From the NCBI GenBank assembly GCA_026075535.2, contig AP026542.1:6510001-6574000 (forward strand): DNA of 64,000 bases, read 5' to 3'. Positions 10,601-19,371 of this stretch are shown in pieces. The first letter of the stretch is position 1. Each line of letters opens with the position of its first letter. The translations under genes and the position numbers were made by a program. The notes beneath the pieces were generated by a model. It saw only the letters and a list, made by a program, of their open reading frames with translations, did not search any database and was not told the origin of the DNA. The DNA is from Tricholoma matsutake. Its lineage: Eukaryota > Basidiomycota > Agaricomycetes > Agaricales > Tricholomataceae.

Positions 10601-11512
10601 ATGAGGGAGTAAGGAGTTAGTAGAGGATTTAGCAGCGTTGTTTTTGTGGAAGGCCTCGGCGAGGCGTTGGGATATGTTCGATGTGGCACACACCTCATGC
10701 GATGAGCGAATCGCAGTGTAGAAGATCCGATCACCCTCCTCCACTTCCTCTGGGTCCTCATCATCATCATCTGAGTCCGGCATTAGATCAGGAACCCCTT
10801 CCAATTCCACTTCAGGTATAGGCAGGGGTCCAGCACGACACTTCTGAGTTCGTCGTATTGCTGCCTTCTGTCCACGACGTTCTTGCCTGGCTTCTGTGAA
10901 ACACGTCTGACAGCGGGATGGACATCGGCTCATGGTAACCTCCCCAGTGCACCAGTCGACCTCTGGGTTATGGTCTCGAAGCCATGGATATCCCAAAATC
11001 GCCTTTTGCTTTCCTAATTGAGTGACAGCAAAAAGGGTACGCTCACTATGATCTTTGTAATGGAGAACCAGGTCTGCAACCTCTCGGATGGCACCAGCTT
11101 CATTTGGGGATCCATCCACATTATATACAGGTATTGGACGTGAGAGTGAGCGAGTATTTAGACGATGTTGTTGTACCAGATGGGAATCGATGAAGAGACC
11201 AGTCGCACCAGAGTCCAGGAGCGCAGAGACACCAAGTATCTGTCCAGTGTCGGTCGTCTGCAGTTTGATGGCTAGGTTTAAGGAATGTGCAGAGGGAGTG
11301 GATGCCACAATATACTTGCGTGGTAGTTTACGCTCCCATGATTTAATTTTGGGACGTGGAGTAGAAGGAGAGATGGGGAGAGCAGGTACATCTTTAGCCA
11401 ACTTCGAAGGGTCAGAGAGGGGAGCAGTCACAGAAATGGATTCATTCTCCAGGGATTCAACTGACAAGACTTCAAAGCGGTTATGGACAGGCAGTGAGGG
11501 CGTACGATTCAC
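7610..11512 (-). CDS. pol: Gypsy-1 Pol polyprotein (PR-RT-RH-IN-chromodomain)
   Basis: About 1,300 codons with no stop. In order: aspartic protease with LLDSGATGLF near residue 100; reverse transcriptase with YLDD at about 491-494; RNase H; integrase with an HHCC zinc-binding region and a DDE core (SIDFVVELP, LSDRGPQF, QTERVNQELEQ); and a C-terminal chromodomain near residue 1215-1270 (YLVHWKGYGYEENSWVEE), which in chromoviruses directs integration to particular chromatin. The frame begins at a GTG that overlaps the gag stop (GTGA), and there is no ATG near the junction. Pol is therefore probably made by frameshifting or reinitiation from gag. I saw no canonical slippery heptamer. Confidence 0.93.
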   Translation of the reverse strand: MNRTPSLPVHNRFEVLSVESLENESISVTAPLSDPSKLAKDVPALPISPSTPRPKIKSWERKLPRKYIVASTPSAHSLNLAIKLQTTDTGQILGVSALLDSGATGLFIDSHLVQQHRLNTRSLSRPIPVYNVDGSPNEAGAIREVADLVLHYKDHSERTLFAVTQLGKQKAILGYPWLRDHNPEVDWCTGEVTMSRCPSRCQTCFTEARQERRGQKAAIRRTQKCRAGPLPIPEVELEGVPDLMPDSDDDDEDPEEVEEGDRIFYTAIRSSHEVCATSNISQRLAEAFHKNNAAKSSTNSLLPHLHEFEDVFSKESFDSLPARKPWDHAIELTPGATPSSCKVYPLSPEEQRQLDQFIDEHLASGRIRPSKSPMASPFFFVKKKDGSLRPVQDYRRLNNITVKNRYPLPLISELVNQLRGARYFTKLDVRWGYNNVRIKEGDEWKAAFHTNRGLFEPLVMFFGLTNSPATFQTMMNDIFHDLILEGVVCIYLDDILIFTRTVEEHRCITRLVLERLRRYKLYLRQDKCEFERTKIKYLGLIILEGQVEMDPIKVNGVTAWPTPTNKKEVQSFLGFINFYRCFIKDFSHHARLLFDLTGKEAWRWDNAQQEAFEKLKEMVTSAPILTFADDSRPFRVEADSSDFATGAVLSQQSPEDQKWHPVAFYSKSLSAVERNYEIHDKEMLAIMRALEEWRHFLEGAQHKVEIWTDHKNLEYFMTAKKLNRHQARWSLYLSRFDFSLHHRPGRSMGKTDALSQRADHGDGSGDNQNIVLLQPDLFTIRALEGIVPQGEERDILRDIRRANRSGLHEDVVARAVKELRKGLTLSLRAAEWAEKEDLLYFRDRIYVPNDPDLRRRIISQHHDSQIAGHPGRWKTLELTSRNYWWPQMSRLIGQYCRTCDLCLRTKVPRRKPIGELHPLPVPESRWDVVSIDFVVELPESNGFDAVMCTVDSVGKRAHFIPTHTTVSALGAARLYLHHVWKLHGLPGAFLSDRGPQFMAEFTRELYRLLGIKLLASTAYHPQTDGQTERVNQELEQYIRLFVNERQDDWDDLLPLAEFGYNNHVHASTQQTPFLLDTGRHPRMGFEPRQTPSHIETVNEFTERMRDSLEEARAALAKAKDDMARFYNQRHSPTPQYKVGDQVYLDSSDISTTRPSKKLAHRFLGPFPIVKCVGTHAYRLRLPASMSRLHPVFHVVKLLPAPPDPFPGRHSHPPPPPTVIEGEPQYEVESILDSCLRRGKLQYLVHWKGYGYEENSWVEESDVNAPRLIKEFHRRHTAAPRHIQVTDFGRIQFRMHRGDAS

Positions 11513-12627
11513 TCGCTGCGAATAGGAAAATCCTGCTCCTCTACAACTTCCAGCTTAACCTCCTCTGCAACTTGATCCTTCGCTTCCTCAACATCTACAA
11601 GTGCCAACAAATCTTGCAGGAGTTCGTCTCGTCCCTCGGGGGTGAGCATGCGGATATCCTGACGATGGGGACACGCTCCAGCCCTGTGTCCAGGTTCCCC
11701 ACAACGGTAGCAGAGATCCAACTTACGTGCACGGCTGCGGGCTGCATCAACATCCATTGGTACTGGGATATTGACGGCTGGTGTGGGAGTTTGACGAGCA
11801 GGAATGGGGTTAGGGCGGGGGAGGCTTCGATTGAAGGTGTAGGGTGTATGAGTGGTAGTTGGAGCACGGAATGCAGCATTAAATGCCGCATTTGTGAGTC
11901 GGTTCTCGTCACAGAGTGAAGCAGCTTCATACCAAGCAAGGATATCATCGTCCGCTGGGCGCCCTTCCAACATCTGTGCAATCTGGTCCTGAATTTCTCG
12001 GTTGAGCCCCCGTCGGAACTTCACCACTACTGGTAACCCACTCCCATACCCTGCCATGTCCACCAAATCCTTGAACTCATCGATATAGTCGTCCACGGAT
12101 CGACGTCCCTGGTGGTAAGTGGATGACTCAAGTCGTGTCACTGCTCGGTGGCGTTCATTGAGGGGGCAGAAGTGGCGTACGAACTCAGCTCGAAAGTCAC
12201 CCCAAGTGGAGAAAGGTAGAGAACCGAGTTCTTTAGTTTGACGTAGGATACGGTCCACATAGAGATAGGCGCGTTCAGATTTCATGTATGTGAAGGCCCA
12301 ATAAATTTTTGCAGCCTCATCGATGAATTGATGCGACTGGAGACTAATGTATAACTCACAGGAATTAAGGAATGCACGTCCCTGCGCACGTGCACCATTA
12401 AATTCGGCGGGGGGGGACGGTTTGATCTGGGCACGTTCCTTAGTGGACGCGTTTGGCAAAACGTCGTTGTTGGGTGCGCTTGGAGTCGTGAAGGGGGAAC
12501 TATTAGTCGTAGGGTTAGCCTGGAGGGTCCTAACGAAGTTTTCAATCGTAGATTTAAGCGAGTCAATTTGCGCGCGCATTCCGGAAACGTCGCTTTCAAG
12601 CGCGTCGAAGCATTCTGATGCGTCCAT
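11509..12627 (-). CDS. gag: Gypsy-1 Gag capsid/nucleocapsid protein
   Basis: A 372-codon frame starting at an ATG at 12627. It has an N-terminal coiled-coil-like segment, a retrotransposon-gag capsid region in the middle (around WGDFRAEFVRHFCP and QGRRSVDDYIDEF), and one CCHC zinc knuckle (CYRCGEPGHRAGACPH) near residue 305-320. The C terminus is acidic. The stop codon overlaps the pol frame by four bases. Gag proteins form the virus-like particle that packages the element RNA. The frame is intact. Confidence 0.92.
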   Translation of the reverse strand: MDASECFDALESDVSGMRAQIDSLKSTIENFVRTLQANPTTNSSPFTTPSAPNNDVLPNASTKERAQIKPSPPAEFNGARAQGRAFLNSCELYISLQSHQFIDEAAKIYWAFTYMKSERAYLYVDRILRQTKELGSLPFSTWGDFRAEFVRHFCPLNERHRAVTRLESSTYHQGRRSVDDYIDEFKDLVDMAGYGSGLPVVVKFRRGLNREIQDQIAQMLEGRPADDDILAWYEAASLCDENRLTNAAFNAAFRAPTTTHTPYTFNRSLPRPNPIPARQTPTPAVNIPVPMDVDAARSRARKLDLCYRCGEPGHRAGACPHRQDIRMLTPEGRDELLQDLLALVDVEEAKDQVAEEVKLEVVEEQDFPIRSE

Positions 12628-12793
12628 GTCGCTAGGGAGCGCGTTTGGCGAAAATGGTGGTGTGATAAAGGCGAGAGTATCTGGAACGGTGTGTAGGGAC
12701 TCTGTGGAGCTTTGGGAAGCGTCGTCCAGTCCGTACCTGCCTATTTTGGGCAGCGCATTCGCGATTTTCGGGCCTTAGAGGAGAGTTTTCTAC

Positions 12794-13219
12794 TATAAGG
12801 GCAACCTAAGCCTCTAGCAAAGGGAAATCCGAAGTTAAAATTATACTACATAATACAGGCATTGGGGGCACACCTAGCAAAGGGAAATCCGAAGAGAAAA
12901 CTCTAAGGATCCCCTTGCTGATGCCCAGTATATGTGAAGACGACAAAAATCAAATATAACCTAAAAATAGAAAAAGGCGGAGATAGGCGGATCAAGGCCG
13001 CCGAATGACATCATACCAAGGGGTATGTGTCAGAAGGGGTACTCCGCCTCTAAATATAAAAGTGTCAACATATACAAACATGATAGCAAGGGAAAATTAG
13101 TAATAAAATCCGGAAAAATCATAGAAAATGAAGAATAGAAGGAAATGAGGTGGGGAAAAATATGGGACGAACATAAAAAATAGGAAAAACACACAGGGCA
13201 CCCCCTTAGTCCCCTTACA
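12794..13219 (-). repeat. Gypsy-1 5' LTR
   Basis: This copy carries the element promoter for minus-strand transcription. It is flanked on its outer side by the target duplication CCTTC at 13220-13224. Its outer end shares the sequence CCCCCTTAGTCCCCTTACA with the LTR-like repeat at 43308-43331, and its start shares AAGGGCAACC with the solo LTR at 32510. Confidence 0.95.
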
Positions 13220-13628
13220 CCTTCATAGTTATAATTTGGAGGAACTGTGCCCTCATATTTGTAGCAGCAGTGGGCTTCATCGGTGTCTCAAGATTTTGCT
13301 GCTGTTCCTTGATCACTTTCTTCAAGTATGATGTCAAGACTTTGCAGTAGTAATTTTGTTTGGACTTGGAGGGTGGGAACAGTGGACGATTGCAAAGGAA
13401 AGACCGATGCGGGCCAAGAGGAGAAGATCTATGGTGAGTGGAAATATTCGCAAGTGCTCAGGGTTTCGTGGTTGGATTCTTGACAATAGGTAGAGAGATG
13501 GTGGGCAGGGATAGGTCTACGAGCTGTGGGGAAGTAGAGTTGGATGGAATAGTAGATGTGATCAAATTGGTCATGTTAAACATGTGGATATCATCAAGAT
13601 CAATATCCAGGTCAAGGAAGGTAGAAGT
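13220..13628 (-). pseudogene. remnant reading frame broken by both Gypsy-1 and Copia-1
   Basis: The minus strand between the two full-length retrotransposons reads as plausible protein: one segment contains LDLDIDLDDIHMFNMTNL followed by a Ser/Thr/Pro-rich stretch (13458-13628), and a second, in another frame near 13220-13385, contains VLTSYLKKVIKEQQQNLE. I do not recognise the family. It could be a host gene or part of the Plavaka-like element whose remnant lies at 5703-6750. Gypsy-1 cuts it on one side and Copia-1 on the other. Confidence 0.3.
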
Positions 13629-13933
13629 TGTTGAAATTAATCCCTGATGCATGCTGTATACATGAGGCAATACATGAAGCATACACATGTATACATGAGG
13701 CAAAACATGCAGCATACGCATGTTACTGCGCTTACTGCGCATACATGCGGTAAACACATTCCCGAGTCATGTGACATCCTTAATATTATGTATATAAGGA
13801 GAACCTGTACCGTAGTAGGAATACAGTGTTCTTACCTCTGCTAACCCTAGCTGTAAGTCTAACTAAACCCCAGGTAGGTTGTAAGGAACGTGTTGTCTCT
13901 TCCCCTGTGCAGCGTATATAGTCTGCTCCAACA
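13629..13933 (+). repeat. Copia-1 5' LTR
   Basis: A 305-bp repeat identical to 19062-19366 apart from one transition near its 3' end. It contains a TATATAAGG box (about 13792) suited to driving element transcription, and tandem ACATGAGGCAA-type words near its start. Confidence 0.95.
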
Positions 13934-13950
13934 GGTTATGGGCCCTGCTG
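13934..13950 (+). promoter_or_regulatory. primer binding site for an internal (half) initiator tRNA-Met
   Basis: The bases immediately after the LTR are GGTTATGGGCCCTGC. This is complementary to the anticodon stem-loop of eukaryotic initiator tRNA-Met (GGGCYCAUAACC), not to its 3' CCA end. Drosophila copia and yeast Ty5 use the same kind of cleaved half-tRNA primer. The match to the anticodon region is seen; the use of a half-tRNA is inferred. Confidence 0.85.
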
Positions 13951-14181
13951 GGCACGTCGCGAACGCGCTTTAATTAGCTGCGAACGACGTTGACTTCATT
14001 GTCTCCAAATTATAACCTTGCGCTCTTCGTGAGCTGCATTGCGCTCCCTGCGAGCTGCATATAAAACCTAGGTTGACTAGGGTTAACCACTCTGAAGGAG
14101 TGTTTTTTCCTGAGAACGTTTAACGTGTTTCATTGAGTAAAAGACTGATTGAGCGCTTTTAACAGCTGCCACCACAGAATC

Positions 14182-17100
14182 ATGTCTTCAACTCTTGAAA
14201 AACTCGTTCAAACTTTCGACGGATCAAATTACATCTTATGGGCCGACTCTATGAAGGCGTGGCTCAGGTCTCAGGGCCTCTGGCAAATAACTAGCGGGGC
14301 GGAGCAAAAACCACCCCCGGCGCCTCCTTTGACGGCGACGAACACTACCTTGGTAGCGGACGCTAATGCCAAGCTCCAGACCTGGAGCAACAAAAATGAC
14401 CAGGCTATTGGTAGCCTAGTGCTCCGCCTGGCCCCCTCCATTCGGCAGCGTGCCAACACAAAGGACACTGCTGAGGAGGTGTGGGACCTCATCCGCACTG
14501 ATTATGGTGTGGACGGCCCCTCCCAAGTCTTTTCGGACTTTAGGTCCGCAATAGCAATCAAAATCCCGGCTGCGAACCCTGCACCGGAGATTGCAAGAAT
14601 GGCTGACAAATTTGAGCGCCTCACGGCTGCTAATGTCGCCATCCCCGAGCTAGTACAGGCGATGATTTTACTTGCTGCGATGCCGCGCGAGTACGACTCA
14701 TTGTCTGCAACGGTCCTTAACACGACCGCCACTAGCGCCTTGACATTTAAACATGTCAAGGACTCCATTGTTGCTGAAGCCTCAAGGCGCACAGCAGTTG
14801 GAAAGCCCGCTGGCCAGCCTCAGGCCAACAAACTTTCCGCTGTTAAGCGCAAGGGGGGAAACCCCAAATGGCAGCCCAAAGAAGGGCAAAACAGCAACGG
14901 AGACTCGTCCCGAAAACGTGGACGACGTGGGGACAGAAAGACTAAGGAGGAGAAGCCAAAAGAGAAACATACCCACCTCGCCTCCAACGCCTTTACCACC
15001 ATAAATGGTAATGGCACCATCATACCGCCGATGCCGCTCATACAGCGCATCGAGCGACGCGAACACACTCCCACAAGGGATCCTCGCCACCGACCGCCTG
15101 CACAGGCATACATGGGCGTGGCCTCCTCTTCTCGCTCGGTTTACACCGAATACCAGCAAGCTCGAGACACCCTCGAGTGCATGCAACTTCCGCGCAGCGC
15201 GAAAAACCTGCGACCGCTGGAAGAGCACCTTACGGTGCGAGAAGGTAAGAGAAGGAGGATAGAGCCAGAAACCGAGGCTACGATCGAGGAGGTAGAAGAC
15301 GATACCGTCTCCCTCGGATCCGAACCTCCGGTAACTGACGAGGAAGTGTGGAAAGCCGTCGACGAAATGCTCGTCGATGAACCCCTTGACACAGGGGCGT
15401 ATGATGACAGGTCAGTCCTTTTCCCTGCCACAAGCACTAAGATTAAAATTCCTATGAATACAGCGAACTTTTCATGTGAAATTTTACCGCTATTAAATGT
15501 ATCATGGAATTATGTAGATCTTAATATATGTGCTATGTGTGCAAAGGGAGATTGTAAGAAAGGTGCCGACTGGATCATGGATTCAGGCGCATCAAAACAC
15601 TTCACTGGTGAAATGAAAGATTTCGCTTCTTATGAGCCTTTACCGAGAAAGGACTCTACCTTGGTCCAAACGGCCACTGGTACTACTCATATAGTAGGAA
15701 AAGGAGCAGTCTTCATTAGACACCAGGTAGTATGTAATGGGAAGTCAGAGACGCGTGAAACGCGACTATACCCCGTCTACTACATACCCGACATTAATAC
15801 TCGATTGATGTCAATGGGGGTCTTTTTACAAGACGGAAGTGATGTGCGTGGTTCCTCCGCATACATTTCATTCATCGAGCATGGAAACCCAATCATGCAT
15901 TGTGTCCCTCTAAGGAGGAATGACACGATCTATTGGGCTCGGACTCATATATTGAGCACCAAAAAGGTTAATGTCGCGACCATTTATGTCGCTGACTACT
16001 TGACTTGGCATAGGCGACTTGGACACCCATCCAAAGAGGCGCTAGGGAAAATGCCTAAAAGCACCATAAAATTCCCAAGGAATTTAATTATTCCTAAAGA
16101 CAAAATTATATGTCCAGGGTGTGCAGAAGGGAAAATGACCTCAAAATCTTTTCCCGAGTCAGACTCACGAGCTGACAAATCCTTTGAATTAATACATTCC
16201 GACCTAAAGGAACTCCCGGTACAATCGTACCACAAACATAAATACTTCATTGTATTTCTGGATGACAAAACGTCACATATTTGGGTCCAATGTCTCAGAA
16301 AGAAATCTGACGCTGCTGCAGCGATTAGACAATTTCTAGCAATGGCTAAGACCCAATATGGCGCTACAATCAAGCGCTGGCGTGTTGATCCAGGGGGGGA
16401 GTTCAAGGATCGTGAGCTACAAAAACAGCTCAAGGATTTAGGCATCAAAATAGAGATGTCTGCACCCCACGTTCATCAACAGAATGGGCGCGCAGAGTGC
16501 GCCATAAGGACAATAATGGAAAAGTCGCAAACCCTGCGATTCACCGCTTGTCTACCACAATCATGGTGGGAATTTTGCATAGAACATGCAACACATTTAT
16601 ACAACCGAACCCCAATAAGGCGCCTGAAATGGCTGACACCTTTTGAGGACCTGACAAAGGTCCGCCCAGATCTAAACAATCTGAAGGTCTTCGGTTGCGG
16701 TGCTTATGTCTATCTACCAAAGGAAAAACGTCCAACAACATTGTCTCCTCGATCGGAGCTAATGACGTACCTTGGAGTAGAAGATGGCATTAAAGCATAT
16801 CGTTTCATGCGACGAAACGGCGCAATATTCATTGGTGCTACGGCACTATTTGATGAAACGATGTTCCCATGCTGTCCCGGAGCTAAAACTCCTGCCAAGA
16901 CAGACCTTGGTGATTTTCCACCAGAACCAGAAGATGACAACCACTCATCTGGAACGGATGGCGATGACCCTATACCGCCACAAAATCCGCCCCTTCCTCC
17001 ATCATCAGAAGATGATGATGATTTACCAAGCGAGCAAAAGGCGCATGACGATGCGACTAATGCTCCTCCTCCGCCGCCTCCAGTTAACACTGAGGACTTT

Positions 17101-19029
17101 CGTCCAAGACGTGAAGATCAACAGGAATGGCAGCAATTGCCCCGTCGATCAGGCAGGCAGAGGAAAATCCCAAACCGTCCCGGCAATACCTATGGAGAAC
17201 AGCGACTCCCCTCTGACATAGAGAGAGACATTGCGCGTGATCGATATTGGAAGAAGTCTGTGGGTCAAGATTCGGATCATAACCGAACACGACCACGACC
17301 TCAACAGCAAGAACCGGTTGCTGGACCGAGTTCGGCACCCCACGAGAGTGTGCCCGATTCCAATAATCAAGAACATGATCACCCAATGGGGGAACCGGAC
17401 GAAGCAGGTTATATTAAAAAGATAACCAAGGAAGGTGGAGATGAGCTTATCCGCTGGCTGTTGTCAAAAGCAGTCACACCATCAAGCGGAAAAAGCCTAG
17501 TTCCAAACCAATTTCGCGATATTGCGCGCCTACCCCGGCAGCAGCAACTTGAGTGGAAACAGGCTTGTCGTGAAGAGTTAGAGGCTCTTCGCAAGCGACA
17601 AGTCTATGACATCGTCGATCTTCCACATGATCGAAAAACGATCAAAAATAGATGGGTTTTCTCTGTGAAATCGGACGGAAGAAAACGAGCCAGACTCGTG
17701 GCCAAAGGCTTTTCACAAGTCGAAGGCGTTGACTTTGATGAGATTTTCTCACCAGTAGTCCGCTACGAGACCGTACGCCTCATGTTTGCCCTTGCGTCTC
17801 TAGAAGGCATGTATATGACCGGTCTAGATGTAAAAACCGCATTTTTATACGGCAAACTTGATGAGGAGATCTATATGGATCAACCCGAGGGTAAAGAGTG
17901 CAAAGTAATGCGCTTACGCCGAGCATTGTATGGCCTTAAACAGGCTTCACTAGCATGGTGGAGAGAGCTAGAGGCATTTATGCGCACCATTGGGTTCGTG
18001 CGCGCCAGCTCCGATGCCGGCATCTTCATACACAAGGATCCTAAGACAGGCAGCATCGTTATTGCGCTAGTCTATGTTGATGATGGCTTGTTCATGGGCA
18101 AGAACAAGAAACTTGTGGATGAAAAGAAGAATGCTTGCCTGAAGCATTGGGAGTGCCGTAGTACTGAAAAAGTCACGGAATTCTTAGGCATGCGCGTCAC
18201 CCAGACCGCTGCAAAAGTCAAACTCGATCAAACAGAATATCTCGCCAAAGTGCTTGAGAGGTTCGAGATGACAAATGCCAAGATTGCCCCCACTCCGCTC
18301 CCGACTGGCTACAAACCGTCGGAGAACACAGCGACGCCAAACGCGGCGCTTAGATCAAAATATCAGTCTGTGATCGGATCTTTATTGTATCTGATGCTCG
18401 GAACGCGACCTGATATCGCTTACGCGGTAATCAAGATGTCGCAATTCTCGGCTAATCCTAGCCAAGAACATCTAGACAAAGCAATGTACATAATGCGCTA
18501 TCTGGTGGGAACCCAGAAGTACAGTATGGTCTATGATGGAGAGAAATCCGAGGGGCTACAGGCCTTCACAGATTCTGATTGGGCAGCTGACACAGTCAAG
18601 CGCCGATCTACAACGGGTTACTTTGCTACTCTGGCGAGTGGCATTGTGTGCTGGCAGTCCCGTTTACAAAAAACTGTAGCACTGTCATCCACAGAAGCCG
18701 AATACATGGCTCTCTCTGACACTTGTTGGCAGATAGTGTGGATAGAGTCCTTATTCCAGGAACTTGGATATACACTGAAGCGCGTACCAATCTGCGCTGA
18801 TAATCAAGGATCCATCTTTATTGGATCAAATCCAGTTCAGAAAAGAAGGACCAAACATATAGACATTCGCTACCACTACACCCGCGAATGCATAGAAAAT
18901 GACAAAGTCACAGTCGTTTTCATTCCTGGAAGTGATAATCCGGCTGACATGTTCACAAAGAACCTTGGTGCCGTCCTATTCAGGAAATTTAGAGACTCTC
19001 TCGGAATTACTTTCGAGATTCAAACTTAG
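14182..19029 (+). CDS. Copia-1 Gag-Pol polyprotein
   Basis: A single open frame of about 1,615 codons. I chose the ATG at 14182; the frame extends upstream only through a non-ATG codon. In order: capsid region starting LEKLVQTFDGSNYILW; a basic linker without a canonical CCHC knuckle; aspartic protease (IMDSGASKHF, residue about 466); pre-integrase HHCC zinc region (LTWHRRLGHPS ... CPGCAEGK); integrase core with D, D and E in HSDLKE, RVDPGGEF and QQNGRAECA; reverse transcriptase with YVDD near residue 1297; and RNase H (STEAEYMAL, NPVQKRRTKHIDIRYH). All catalytic motifs are present and no stop interrupts the frame. The absence of a zinc knuckle in Gag is unusual. Confidence 0.94.
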   Translation: MSSTLEKLVQTFDGSNYILWADSMKAWLRSQGLWQITSGAEQKPPPAPPLTATNTTLVADANAKLQTWSNKNDQAIGSLVLRLAPSIRQRANTKDTAEEVWDLIRTDYGVDGPSQVFSDFRSAIAIKIPAANPAPEIARMADKFERLTAANVAIPELVQAMILLAAMPREYDSLSATVLNTTATSALTFKHVKDSIVAEASRRTAVGKPAGQPQANKLSAVKRKGGNPKWQPKEGQNSNGDSSRKRGRRGDRKTKEEKPKEKHTHLASNAFTTINGNGTIIPPMPLIQRIERREHTPTRDPRHRPPAQAYMGVASSSRSVYTEYQQARDTLECMQLPRSAKNLRPLEEHLTVREGKRRRIEPETEATIEEVEDDTVSLGSEPPVTDEEVWKAVDEMLVDEPLDTGAYDDRSVLFPATSTKIKIPMNTANFSCEILPLLNVSWNYVDLNICAMCAKGDCKKGADWIMDSGASKHFTGEMKDFASYEPLPRKDSTLVQTATGTTHIVGKGAVFIRHQVVCNGKSETRETRLYPVYYIPDINTRLMSMGVFLQDGSDVRGSSAYISFIEHGNPIMHCVPLRRNDTIYWARTHILSTKKVNVATIYVADYLTWHRRLGHPSKEALGKMPKSTIKFPRNLIIPKDKIICPGCAEGKMTSKSFPESDSRADKSFELIHSDLKELPVQSYHKHKYFIVFLDDKTSHIWVQCLRKKSDAAAAIRQFLAMAKTQYGATIKRWRVDPGGEFKDRELQKQLKDLGIKIEMSAPHVHQQNGRAECAIRTIMEKSQTLRFTACLPQSWWEFCIEHATHLYNRTPIRRLKWLTPFEDLTKVRPDLNNLKVFGCGAYVYLPKEKRPTTLSPRSELMTYLGVEDGIKAYRFMRRNGAIFIGATALFDETMFPCCPGAKTPAKTDLGDFPPEPEDDNHSSGTDGDDPIPPQNPPLPPSSEDDDDLPSEQKAHDDATNAPPPPPPVNTEDFRPRREDQQEWQQLPRRSGRQRKIPNRPGNTYGEQRLPSDIERDIARDRYWKKSVGQDSDHNRTRPRPQQQEPVAGPSSAPHESVPDSNNQEHDHPMGEPDEAGYIKKITKEGGDELIRWLLSKAVTPSSGKSLVPNQFRDIARLPRQQQLEWKQACREELEALRKRQVYDIVDLPHDRKTIKNRWVFSVKSDGRKRARLVAKGFSQVEGVDFDEIFSPVVRYETVRLMFALASLEGMYMTGLDVKTAFLYGKLDEEIYMDQPEGKECKVMRLRRALYGLKQASLAWWRELEAFMRTIGFVRASSDAGIFIHKDPKTGSIVIALVYVDDGLFMGKNKKLVDEKKNACLKHWECRSTEKVTEFLGMRVTQTAAKVKLDQTEYLAKVLERFEMTNAKIAPTPLPTGYKPSENTATPNAALRSKYQSVIGSLLYLMLGTRPDIAYAVIKMSQFSANPSQEHLDKAMYIMRYLVGTQKYSMVYDGEKSEGLQAFTDSDWAADTVKRRSTTGYFATLASGIVCWQSRLQKTVALSSTEAEYMALSDTCWQIVWIESLFQELGYTLKRVPICADNQGSIFIGSNPVQKRRTKHIDIRYHYTRECIENDKVTVVFIPGSDNPADMFTKNLGAVLFRKFRDSLGITFEIQT

Positions 19030-19049
19030 CTGCTTAGAGCGCTGTACAG

Positions 19050-19061
19050 TTTGAGGGGGGG
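19050..19061 (+). promoter_or_regulatory. Copia-1 polypurine tract
   Basis: TTTGAGGGGGGG directly precedes the 3' LTR, as expected for the plus-strand primer of an LTR element. Confidence 0.8.
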
Positions 19062-19366
19062 TGTTGAAATTAATCCCTGATGCATGCTGTATACATGAGG
19101 CAATACATGAAGCATACACATGTATACATGAGGCAAAACATGCAGCATACGCATGTTACTGCGCTTACTGCGCATACATGCGGTAAACACATTCCCGAGT
19201 CATGTGACATCCTTAATATTATGTATATAAGGAGAACCTGTACCGTAGTAGGAATACAGTGTTCTTACCTCTGCTAACCCTAGCTGTAAGTCTAACTAAA
19301 CCCCAGGTAGGTTGTAAGGAACGTGTTGTCTCTTCCCCTGTGCAGTGTATATAGTCTGCTCCAACA
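19062..19366 (+). repeat. Copia-1 3' LTR
   Basis: The second 305-bp LTR, differing from the first at one base, followed by the target duplication GAAGT at 19367-19371. Confidence 0.95.
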
Positions 19367-19371
19367 GAAGT

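Larger units (their letters stand above)
7173..13219 (-). mobile_element. Gypsy-1: full-length Ty3/gypsy chromovirus
   Basis: A complete 6,047-bp LTR retrotransposon on the minus strand: LTR, gag, pol with chromodomain, LTR. The five-base target duplication CCTTC stands at 7168-7172 and 13220-13224. The two LTRs differ at one position out of 426, and both large frames are open, so the insertion is recent and the element may still be active. On the coding strand the element starts TGTAAGGGG and ends CCCTTATA, an unusual TG...TA terminus. The leader between the 5' LTR and gag is 12628-12793; I could not assign a tRNA to its primer site. Confidence 0.95.
13629..19366 (+). mobile_element. Copia-1: full-length Ty1/copia retrotransposon
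   Basis: A complete 5,738-bp element with 305-bp LTRs that begin TGTTGAAATT and end CCAACA, a primer site, one long gag-pol frame and a polypurine tract. The five-base target duplication GAAGT is at 13624-13628 and 19367-19371. The LTRs differ at one base (C/T near the 3' end), so the insertion is recent and the element looks competent. Confidence 0.95.
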
